Origin: Planctomycetota bacterium
GTDB lineage: Bacteria > Planctomycetota > UBA11346
Length of the DNA stretch: 64,000 nucleotides
Reading direction: 5' to 3'
NCBI GenBank assembly: GCA_016745075.1
Contig: JADGDD010000001.1
Coordinates: 125,125 to 189,124 of the forward strand
Shown: positions 44,820 through 52,451 of the stretch, piece by piece
Layout: the number at the start of each line of letters is the position of its first letter
Position numbering within the stretch: the first letter of the stretch is position 1
Made by a program: the position numbers and the translations under genes
The notes under the pieces: model-generated
Database searches by the model: none
What the model was told of the DNA's origin: nothing
Seen by the model: only the letters and a program-made list of their open reading frames with translations

Positions 44820-46931
44820 TTAGTCTTGTTGTATAATATACCACAGTGCCATAATTCCTATAGCAGAAGTACGATCATGGGCGGTAATATTGTAACCAAG
44901 TGGGCAATACTGATGAATGACAGGCCATTGTTCTGTTTCAACGGCAGTACGCAGATCATCCGTTGGAAGAGAACTGTTTATGTCGTTGATTTCAGCAAGA
45001 ACAATAGCAAGACCTGTTCCTTTTTCTTCCATTTCACAGGTAAGAATATCAGTCATAGAGCTGCGTTGATTATATGATTGTGCTAAACAAATAAAGAGAC
45101 TACGAGACCAGACAGGTTGGCTGTGTATCTCTAATTCATAACTGAGAAATTGGAGTAAGGCTGTTTGTCTATCCATGCTTAAGCAGCCATACAGCATGTC
45201 TAAACGCATACGGCTGGCGGGAAGATTTGTGTACCGCCTTACCAATTCTTCATCAGAAATATTTTCACCAAGTCGTAATAAGCTCTTAATGCAAACAGAT
45301 TGCAAACGATAACCTGGCTCCTCCAGCCATTGATAGAGGAGCGGAATAGCATTGGTATTGCCGATAAAACCAAGAGAAGTAATGGCCTCGCCACGAACAG
45401 GTGAATCTGTAAATTGTGCTTCAGTACAAACAATGTCATAGGCCTCAGGGAATGGATTGGCGTTTAATGCACGGTATGCGGCAAAACGAGGTAGGAGTTC
45501 AGGTGTTTTTAGTGAAGAAAGAATAAACTCACGGCTCATCTGATTTTGTGAAAACATAATCGATTCCATAGAGTGAACTTTAGCTTGCAGAGAAGGGATT
45601 TCACTGGCGTGTAAACGTTGGAGTCGCAACAAGGTCCACAAGCTAGTAGGAGCTAGTGCAGCAAAATCTTGACGTAAGGTTAGATTCCGTTCAGAATGCA
45701 TGGTGAGGGTAATCAATGTGGCAATAGCACTTAAGGTACCAGCAATAATAAAAATATCGCTATAGAGGTGCCCTTCAATAAAAGGGAGATCAAAATGTTC
45801 GAACCCAGTACCAATGGCTATACCGATGACAGACCCAACAGCCCCGCAGACTTGGAAAACGATACTTGTTTCGTATTGCGTTTCTTTGGGTAGACGGATT
45901 GCTGCTACCGCTGAACGGGTGGTGACCATCAAGGATATTTGCATGGACCCCAAGAGATAGAGCAGGCATACGGTTGTATCAATATATTCAGGTGCAATTT
46001 GGTCAATACAGGCCCATGTAAAACATACTACAGCAAGAATGGCGTGGGGACCAAACAGTAAAACTCGAGAAGAAACATCAGCACCAATAATATTAAGCGC
46101 TTTTGTTCCCAAGATAGCAGCCGAGGTTCCAGCTAGTGTTAAAAAGAAAATGGAATCAGATTCAAAGTGGCGAACTATTTTGAGATAACTCATAAAGTAA
46201 CCGAGCAATACCGCAATAATAACTTGTAAGATAACGATGATACCCACTTCTCGTAAGTGTTTCTCTTTCCATGTGTGTGTATTTGCTTTTATAAGACCAG
46301 CTATGGAGGTGTTTGTAAGGGTGCCGGTTTCTGGGAATTTGCGAGAGATAGAAGCAGACCACATGTTGGAAATAAAACCTAGCATGAACAAGCTAATAAA
46401 GGCCCATTCTTCTGTTGGAAAAGCTTCCTTCCAGCGCAGGCATAAGAATGATGCGGTACCAGTTGCAAGCGTGCCTATGTGCCAGAAAAAATGGGTATCA
46501 GCATTAATTTTTGGTAATTCGCGGGCATTGGTAAACCCACGTGCTATTGAAGGCCATGCGGTAATTGCCAGAGCGCGGGAGGTGGTAAATCCATAGCAAA
46601 ATAGAATGATGAGCCATGTTTTAAGATCAGTGCCGCTGATAAAAGGTAATAAAATATACCCACTGGAAATGATAGCACGAATTGTCCAAAAACGAGAGAA
46701 GATACGGCTTGTATCCATACCGCGCAACCAGACGGGGGCAAAGATAGCAAGGAAACTCATGACAAATGGAGATGCATAGAGTAAAGCCATCTGGGTATCA
46801 GATGCGCCGTAATGCAGGGCAAGTAAGAATAAAAGGGGGCCAATGGTAAACCCTGCACCAAGTGGGTTAACGATAATGACTTTACGGAAGAGTTGTAGAC
46901 CAGCACGCTGAGCCGAACGAGAAAGAAACAT
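44820..46931 (-). CDS. MFS-type membrane protein with C-terminal HEAT repeats
   Basis: About 703 residues from ATG 46931 (AGG 8 bases upstream; a longer ORF runs into a terminator and is rejected). Residues 1-420 have about 12 hydrophobic helices in major-facilitator style, with PLLFLLALHYGASDTQMAL near the start. The C-terminal 280 residues are soluble and contain HEAT-like helical repeats, for example PVRGEAITSLGFIGNTNAIP and SVCIKSLLRLGENISDEELV. MFS-HEAT fusions are found in PVC bacteria with unknown role, with the HEAT part probably cytoplasmic. A strong terminator lies 19 bases upstream of the start. No substrate assignable. Confidence 0.75.
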   Translation of the reverse strand: MFLSRSAQRAGLQLFRKVIIVNPLGAGFTIGPLLFLLALHYGASDTQMALLYASPFVMSFLAIFAPVWLRGMDTSRIFSRFWTIRAIISSGYILLPFISGTDLKTWLIILFCYGFTTSRALAITAWPSIARGFTNARELPKINADTHFFWHIGTLATGTASFLCLRWKEAFPTEEWAFISLFMLGFISNMWSASISRKFPETGTLTNTSIAGLIKANTHTWKEKHLREVGIIVILQVIIAVLLGYFMSYLKIVRHFESDSIFFLTLAGTSAAILGTKALNIIGADVSSRVLLFGPHAILAVVCFTWACIDQIAPEYIDTTVCLLYLLGSMQISLMVTTRSAVAAIRLPKETQYETSIVFQVCGAVGSVIGIAIGTGFEHFDLPFIEGHLYSDIFIIAGTLSAIATLITLTMHSERNLTLRQDFAALAPTSLWTLLRLQRLHASEIPSLQAKVHSMESIMFSQNQMSREFILSSLKTPELLPRFAAYRALNANPFPEAYDIVCTEAQFTDSPVRGEAITSLGFIGNTNAIPLLYQWLEEPGYRLQSVCIKSLLRLGENISDEELVRRYTNLPASRMRLDMLYGCLSMDRQTALLQFLSYELEIHSQPVWSRSLFICLAQSYNQRSSMTDILTCEMEEKGTGLAIVLAEINDINSSLPTDDLRTAVETEQWPVIHQYCPLGYNITAHDRTSAIGIMALWYIIQQD

Positions 46932-46949
46932 GTTTATACCTATTAACGG

Positions 46950-46976
46950 AAAAACGGTCGTCAATGTTGACGACCG
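46950..46976 (-). terminator. Intrinsic terminator downstream of the 80-residue protein gene
   Basis: On the minus strand a perfect 10-base-pair hairpin (arms 46955-46964 and 46967-46976, CGGTCGTCAA / TTGACGACCG) is followed by TTTTT (46950-46954). It begins 31 bases after the stop at 47008 and ends 19 bases before the ATG of the MFS-HEAT gene. Confidence 0.9.
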
Positions 46977-47007
46977 CTGCGGGGGAAATATAAGAGTCGT
47001 CTATTGC

Positions 47008-47250
47008 TTATTGTTTATGAATCATTTTATCGCCGAGCCATTTCAGGTCGGTTGCGTCAAGTGCGTTTGCAACATCATCATCAAAGTCAGCAATCAATTC
47101 TTGTATTTTTTCTGGGTCACCTTGTGCATCACGAAGTTCGTTGGCTTCATCTGCAACCAGATCAACCTTTATCTTTTTGCCTTCAGCATCCTCTTTAATA
47201 ATCGAGCAAATGCCCGTTTCTGGGCAGAGGTGAATATCAACGCGACTCAT
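47008..47250 (-). CDS. Small acidic cytoplasmic protein, function unknown
   Basis: An 80-residue protein, ATG 47250 with AGGAG 9 bases upstream, so translation is well supported. The N-terminus is SRVDIHLCPETGICSIIKED, with a Cys pair that is close enough (7 apart) to bind metal or form a disulfide; the rest is acidic and helical (ELRDAQGDPEKIQELIADFD). No signal or membrane segment. The pattern looks conserved, but I cannot name the family with certainty. The terminator at 46950-46976 marks its end. It lies downstream of the symporter, from which it is separated by 70 bases. Confidence 0.75.
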   Translation of the reverse strand: MSRVDIHLCPETGICSIIKEDAEGKKIKVDLVADEANELRDAQGDPEKIQELIADFDDDVANALDATDLKWLGDKMIHKQ

Positions 47251-47320
47251 AAGAAGTCTCCTGTATGAGCGGTATCATGTCGCTCTTCGCAGAAAATCAA
47301 GGGTGGCAGGGAATAATAGA

Positions 47321-48970
47321 TTATTGATACTCTTGTATCTCTCCAGATGCCAGTCTTGCGATGTAGTCTTTGGCAAGTGTTCTTACCTTCCCTGAGAGTA
47401 AAACCATGCCAATGATATTAGGGAAAGCCATACTAAAGAGCATAACATCAGAGAAATTTAGAATACTTTTTAAGGTAAGCAGAGGACCAATAGTGACCAG
47501 TAGAACATAGATAATACGATAAGGGAGAAGCCCTTTGTGTCCGAAGAGATACAGAATTGCGCGCTCGCCATAATAGCCCCAACTAATAATAGTCGAATAG
47601 GCAAAGATAATAACCATAACCAATAGTAGGTATGGAGCAAAATCACCAATACTGGAAAAAGCTTGTGCGGTTACGGTAATGCCGTCTTTTCCAGATTCGT
47701 GTGCTTTGGTGATAAGAATAGCTAGAGCTGTCATCGTACAAACTACAATAGTATCAATGAATGGCCCAAGCATAGCAACAGCGCCTTCTCGAACAGGCTC
47801 TTTTGTTTTGGCGGCGGCATGGGCAATGGCAGCAGATCCTAAGCCTGCTTCGTTTGAGAAAGCTGCACGTTGTATGCCTGCTACAAAAACACCTAAGAGT
47901 CCACCGAATGCTGCCTGCGGAGCAAAGGCTTGTGAGAAAATTGAAGCAAACATTTCTGGAACGGTTGTTATGTTGCTCAGGATAATCCATAGGCACAGGA
48001 GTGAGTAGATAACGCACATGCTTGGTACGAGTTTTGAAGTCACATTACCAATACGTTTAATTCCGCCAAGTATAACTGCTCCAACGAGAAAAGCTAAGAT
48101 GATGCCGACTACGAAAGGAAGTGCTGTAGGTGTTTCTGAGAATTTATTAGCAATCAGTTCGTACGTTTGATTTGATTGGTACATGTTGCCAGCACCAATC
48201 GCACCAAAGAGGGTACAGACTGCAAACATAACACCGAAAATTTTTCCAAGGGTGGCCATTCCTTTCTCTTTAAGCCCCTCTTCCAAATAAACCATCGGGC
48301 CACCTAATACTTCCCCTTTATCATTAATACGACGATATATTTGAGCAAGTGTACATGAAGAGAATTTCATACTCATGCCAAAAAGAGCAAGACACCACAT
48401 CCAAAAAACAGCGCCAGGCCCGCCCGTGGTAATGGCAACAGCAACGCCCGCTATATTTCCAAGTCCGACTGTAGCAGAAAGAGCAGAGGTTAGCGCTTTG
48501 AAATGAGAAATTTCTCCAGCGTCTTCAGGGTTGTCAAATTTTCCACGTATACATTTAAGAGCATGGCTACAGAGGCGGATATTGATGAATGTGTAACGAA
48601 AAGTAAAGAACACTGCACCAAGAGCGAGTATGAGTAATATTAAGGGTAAATTGACTTGTTTCTCACCATTATCTATTTCTTCTTGCGTCTTTTCTGGCAA
48701 TACTGAAAAGAAAAGGACTTTGGCGATAGGGGTAACGATATAGGTTGCAAACTTATGGTCAAAGGATTGAAGAAAAGTTTTTTCTGTGCTGTCTTCTTTT
48801 TGAGGTTCATCTGTTTCTATTGGTAAAGGAGTCTCCTCTGTAGCCTGTTTAAGCGATGTGTTTGTCTGTACTGTGGTTGATGATTCTGTTGATACTGTGT
48901 CTTCAGCTATAAGTGGTCTGGAAGCTGTACAGAGGCAGAGAAAAATCAATAAGAGGCAAACATAACGCAT
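47321..48970 (-). CDS. Sodium:alanine/glycine symporter family (AGCS) protein with signal-like N-terminus
   Basis: About 549 residues. ATG 48970 has AAAGGA 12 bases upstream; the ORF also reads from TTG 48976. Residues 1-20 look like a signal peptide, followed by a roughly 75-residue acidic Thr/Ser/Glu-rich stretch, then eleven or so membrane helices. Family motifs include ALTSALSATVGLGNIAGVAV, GGPGAVFWMWCLALFGM and the AAFSNEAGLGSAAIAHAAA region. AGCS carriers import alanine or glycine with sodium. The extra N-terminal piece would lie outside the membrane and is uncommon. Probably cotranscribed with valS (43-base gap). Confidence 0.9.
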   Translation of the reverse strand: MRYVCLLLIFLCLCTASRPLIAEDTVSTESSTTVQTNTSLKQATEETPLPIETDEPQKEDSTEKTFLQSFDHKFATYIVTPIAKVLFFSVLPEKTQEEIDNGEKQVNLPLILLILALGAVFFTFRYTFINIRLCSHALKCIRGKFDNPEDAGEISHFKALTSALSATVGLGNIAGVAVAITTGGPGAVFWMWCLALFGMSMKFSSCTLAQIYRRINDKGEVLGGPMVYLEEGLKEKGMATLGKIFGVMFAVCTLFGAIGAGNMYQSNQTYELIANKFSETPTALPFVVGIILAFLVGAVILGGIKRIGNVTSKLVPSMCVIYSLLCLWIILSNITTVPEMFASIFSQAFAPQAAFGGLLGVFVAGIQRAAFSNEAGLGSAAIAHAAAKTKEPVREGAVAMLGPFIDTIVVCTMTALAILITKAHESGKDGITVTAQAFSSIGDFAPYLLLVMVIIFAYSTIISWGYYGERAILYLFGHKGLLPYRIIYVLLVTIGPLLTLKSILNFSDVMLFSMAFPNIIGMVLLSGKVRTLAKDYIARLASGEIQEYQ

Positions 48971-49013
48971 AGACAAAGTCCTTTATAGAGTGGGTGAACC
49001 GATATTAGTGGTT

Positions 49014-51788
49014 TTAACTAAGGCTAAATTCAGCAAGTGTTGCTTTGAGTTTTTCAACTTCGGCTTCATCATCAGCAAGCATGTCGCGGGTTTCTTGTAC
49101 TTTATCCGCAGGTGCATTGTTGACGTACTTCTCGTTTGATAAACGCCCACGCTTACCGGCAGCAGCTTTTTCTTTAGCTGAAATTTGCTTTTCTATACCA
49201 GTGCGGAATGCTTCTAAATCAATAACGCCAGCCAGTGGGATGTGAATAACAATGTTGTCAACAACGTCAGAAACGCTTGCTGCTGGCTTGACAGCATCTT
49301 TATCAATGGTCAGTGATGAGAGGTTTGCGCGGTCGCAGATAAAGTCACGCACGTCATCAAGGTTCTCATCGGTGATAAGAGTAACTTCGAGTTGCGTTTT
49401 ATCAGGCAGTCCTTGGCCAGAACGAATATTACGAATTGCACTTACCACATTTTGTACATGTTCCATGCGTGGAGCTAGTTCTGCATTTTGAACATCAAGG
49501 TTACTGGTTGGCCATTCTTGTAACATCAGGAATTGTTCGTCTGTCCAAACGCTTCCGCCAACCGTTGTTTGTAATTGTTGCCAGAGGTATTCGGTTATGA
49601 ATGGCATGCCCGGGTGTAATAATCGCAAAACTTGCTCAAGAGCATAGCTGAGGGTATGGGCCGCAAGATTTGCTTTGCTCTCATCAGCTTGGAACTGGTG
49701 TTTTGCCCATTCCAAATACCAATCGCAGAGATCATCTCGGAAGAAACGATAAGCAGCGTTTGCGTATTCAGAGAAGCGGAACCGCTCAAGAGCATTGGTG
49801 CATTCTGTAATGGCGGTTTGCAAACGATCAAGCAACCAGCGTTCTTCAAATTGTGGGTTGAGCGCGAGTACGTCTTTTATGCTAACGGTGTGTGGCAGGG
49901 GGCGCTCGCTTAAATTCATAATAAGGAAGCGGCCAGCATTAAATACTTTATTCACAAAGTTGCGGCCACCTTCAAAGCGCTGTGGAGAGAGTTTTAAGTC
50001 TTGGCCTTCGGTAGTCATGTCGAGGACAGTGTAGCGTACAGCATCTGCGCCGTAGCCATCGCACTCAAAATGTTTAACTTTTTTATCGTCTTTGGGGGTA
50101 CGCCAGCCACCAGGGCAGAAATTCATGCTGCCGCCTTCAATCATCAGCAGTGGGTCTATGCCGTTCTTGAGGCTTTTAGACATTTTCACGCCTTTTTCAT
50201 CAAGCACAGTGCCGTGAATGTAGACATCAGAAAACGGTGGAATATCTAAATTAAATAAGCTCATCATAACCATACGAGCAACCCAGAAATAAATAATACC
50301 ACGATCTGTAACCAAAGTGTTGGTTGGAAAATAAGTTTTCAGAAATTCGTCGTTTGTGTCTGGCCAGCCAAGGGTACTAAATGGCCACAGGGCAGAAGAG
50401 AACCATGTATCTAAAACATCATCTTCCTGTTTGATGTTTTCATTACCGCAGCCGCCACAGCATGTTGGGTCTGTTTCGCTAACGGTAATGTGATTACAGC
50501 TTGGGCAATGCCATGCAGGAATGCGGTGGCCCCACCAAATTTGGCGAGAGATACACCAGTCTTGTACTTCTTCCAGCCATTTACTGTATACTTTGGTCCA
50601 GCGGTCAGGGTGAAAATTAACACGACCTTCCGTAGTTTCTTTCAAGGCACGGTCTGCCAATGGTTTCATATTGACGAACCATTGTTCTGTTACCATCGGT
50701 TCTACCGGAACGTGAGAGCGGTAGCAGTGACCAACGGCATGGGTAATATCTGTTGTGCCTTGTAATACGCCGCTTGCTTCAATTTCTTTGAGCAATTGTT
50801 TACGACATTCAAAACGATCCATGCCAGCAAAATGCGCGCATTTTTCATTCATGGTGCCGTCTTTGTTCATAATAACAATTAATGGCAGGTCATTACGTTT
50901 ACCAACTTCATAGTCATTCGGATCGTGCGCAGGAGTAATCTTTACCGCACCGGTTCCTTTTTCTGGGTCAGCATGCTCATCACCAATAACCGGGATGTCA
51001 CGATTAATAATTGGTAGGGTTACCGTTTTGCCGATAGAGTCTTTGTAACGTGGATCGTTTGGGTTTACCGCAACCGCGCTATCACCAAAGAAGGTTTCTG
51101 GGCGGGTGGTTTCAACATCAATAAATCCACTGCCATCACTAAGTGGATAACGCATTTTCCACATGTGGCCAGGAATGTCTTCGGTTTCTACTTCATCGTT
51201 TGATAGGGCGGTTTGCAGGGCAGGCGACCAGTTCACCATGCGGGTGCCACGATAAATCAAACCATCTTCATAGAGTTTTACAAAATTATTACGAACTGCT
51301 TGCGAAAGGCCATCATCCATGGTGAAGCGCTCGCGGCTCCAGTCACAAGAGGAACCAAGTTTGCGCAACTGATTAACGATGCTGCTACCGTATTCTTCTT
51401 TCCAATCCCAGATGCGGTCGATGAAGGCATCGCGGCCCATTTCTTCTCGGCTTGGTCCGCCTTCGCTATCAAGTTGTTTGGCAACAACCGACTGCGTTGC
51501 AATACCAGCATGGTCAGTTCCAGGTTGCCAAAGGGTGTTATGGCCTTGCATGCGACGCCAGCGAATGAGGGTGTCTTGCAAAGTGTTATTTAGAGCATGG
51601 CCCATGTGCAGCACGCCTGTGACATTTGGCGGTGGTATGGCAATTGTGTAGGATGGTTTACCATCAACAGCACCTGCTCCAGCTTTAAAGCAACCAGCGT
51701 TTTCCCAACGTTGGTAGATGTCATTTTCGTGGGTACTGGCTTCGTACGCCTTTGGTAGTTCAGGGGTGTCGTTCACGAGATGCTCCAT
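49014..51788 (-). CDS. valS: Valyl-tRNA synthetase
   Basis: About 924 residues; ATG 51788 begins MEHLVND, and a start 15 bases upstream gives the longer reading. Class I signatures: PPPNVTGVLHMGHALNNTLQ (HIGH region) near residue 50 and VKMSKSLKNG (KMSKS) near 520. The editing domain region (TTRPETFFGDSAVAV) is present, as is the C-terminal coiled coil (EKQISAKEKAAAGKRGRLSN). The DHAGIATQSVV segment is characteristic of ValS. Charges tRNA-Val in the cytoplasm. No T-box leader is visible upstream. Confidence 0.97.
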   Translation of the reverse strand: MEHLVNDTPELPKAYEASTHENDIYQRWENAGCFKAGAGAVDGKPSYTIAIPPPNVTGVLHMGHALNNTLQDTLIRWRRMQGHNTLWQPGTDHAGIATQSVVAKQLDSEGGPSREEMGRDAFIDRIWDWKEEYGSSIVNQLRKLGSSCDWSRERFTMDDGLSQAVRNNFVKLYEDGLIYRGTRMVNWSPALQTALSNDEVETEDIPGHMWKMRYPLSDGSGFIDVETTRPETFFGDSAVAVNPNDPRYKDSIGKTVTLPIINRDIPVIGDEHADPEKGTGAVKITPAHDPNDYEVGKRNDLPLIVIMNKDGTMNEKCAHFAGMDRFECRKQLLKEIEASGVLQGTTDITHAVGHCYRSHVPVEPMVTEQWFVNMKPLADRALKETTEGRVNFHPDRWTKVYSKWLEEVQDWCISRQIWWGHRIPAWHCPSCNHITVSETDPTCCGGCGNENIKQEDDVLDTWFSSALWPFSTLGWPDTNDEFLKTYFPTNTLVTDRGIIYFWVARMVMMSLFNLDIPPFSDVYIHGTVLDEKGVKMSKSLKNGIDPLLMIEGGSMNFCPGGWRTPKDDKKVKHFECDGYGADAVRYTVLDMTTEGQDLKLSPQRFEGGRNFVNKVFNAGRFLIMNLSERPLPHTVSIKDVLALNPQFEERWLLDRLQTAITECTNALERFRFSEYANAAYRFFRDDLCDWYLEWAKHQFQADESKANLAAHTLSYALEQVLRLLHPGMPFITEYLWQQLQTTVGGSVWTDEQFLMLQEWPTSNLDVQNAELAPRMEHVQNVVSAIRNIRSGQGLPDKTQLEVTLITDENLDDVRDFICDRANLSSLTIDKDAVKPAASVSDVVDNIVIHIPLAGVIDLEAFRTGIEKQISAKEKAAAGKRGRLSNEKYVNNAPADKVQETRDMLADDEAEVEKLKATLAEFSLS

Positions 51789-51977
51789 GATCAGAATTAG
51801 CAAGAAAGGCTAGGAAGTTAAGCACAGAAGCAAGCGAGGGATTGTCCTGAGAAGGAAGAAGGGGAGTGTACTGAAGAAGCAACAAAAAAGGAGCAAAAGG
51901 TGAGGTTGAGAGATATCTTCCTGTTGGACGAGTGGTGTATCCGAGGAGATAAGAGCTGTAAGAAAAAATAGAGTCTA
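51789..51977. other. Intergenic, strongly purine-rich (plus strand) leader of valS
   Basis: A 189-base gap in which the plus strand is rich in purines (for example GAAGGAAGAAGGGGAG), so the valS transcript would have a long pyrimidine-rich leader. I see no T-box antiterminator or clear promoter. Could just be compositional. Confidence 0.4.
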
Positions 51978-52451
51978 TTAAATGATTATAGCCATTTCTG
52001 CATGAGACAGCTCGTCGAGATCGTTGACGTTTGATATTTCGTAATGACAGCCGCTGACATCACGGATAATGAGATGTTGTTCATTAAGCCATGTGATGTG
52101 TTTAGCAGGGTCATTAATAAGGAAACGTGTGCGTCCTTTATCTGTGTTGACATCCCAGTACCGATTCCCTCGAGTAACCGTACAACTGTGTACTTTGCTA
52201 ATTTGAGGAATGCGGTAACGCTGATTTATATCTGCAACGGCTAGTGTACGTGACTGCTCATCAAGTTGTTCTAATGATGAGAGGACTGCAATTTCTTTGT
52301 TGCTGTTGGTGTCATGAATACTAACCGGTCCGGATCGATCACTGATGGGTCGCAGTAACAGTATTTTTACTGGGGTTGGGTTTTTCTCTGATTCAGTGAT
52401 GGCAAAGAGAGCGTTGTTAATGAACTGTAAGTGTATATTAGTCGTAGACAT
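51978..52451 (-). CDS. DUF1854 protein, partner of the adjoining ABC exporter
   Basis: A 157-residue protein, ATG 52451 chosen because GGAG lies 8 bases upstream. The pattern PVKILLLRPISDRSGPVSIH, EIAVLSSLEQLDEQSRTLA, RYRIPQISKVHSC, WDVNTDKGRTRFLI and LIIRDVSGCHYEISNVNDL matches DUF1854. In other bacteria DUF1854 genes sit right beside one ABC exporter type; in Burkholderiales that pair is linked to cyanophycin genes, but no cyanophycin gene is seen here. The protein is cytoplasmic, with strands that suggest a small beta fold. It overlaps the ABC gene by 14 bases. Confidence 0.88.
   Translation of the reverse strand: MSTTNIHLQFINNALFAITESEKNPTPVKILLLRPISDRSGPVSIHDTNSNKEIAVLSSLEQLDEQSRTLAVADINQRYRIPQISKVHSCTVTRGNRYWDVNTDKGRTRFLINDPAKHITWLNEQHLIIRDVSGCHYEISNVNDLDELSHAEMAIII

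Noticed and set aside
46932..46964. Longer start for the MFS-HEAT gene
   Set aside because: It would place the coding region on the terminator hairpin; ATG 46931 has a better ribosome site.
48971..49013. Glycine riboswitch ahead of the AGCS symporter
   Set aside because: Only 43 bases separate it from valS, too short for an aptamer.
51789..51977. T-box leader for valS
   Set aside because: No conserved T-box sequence or terminator/antiterminator could be seen.
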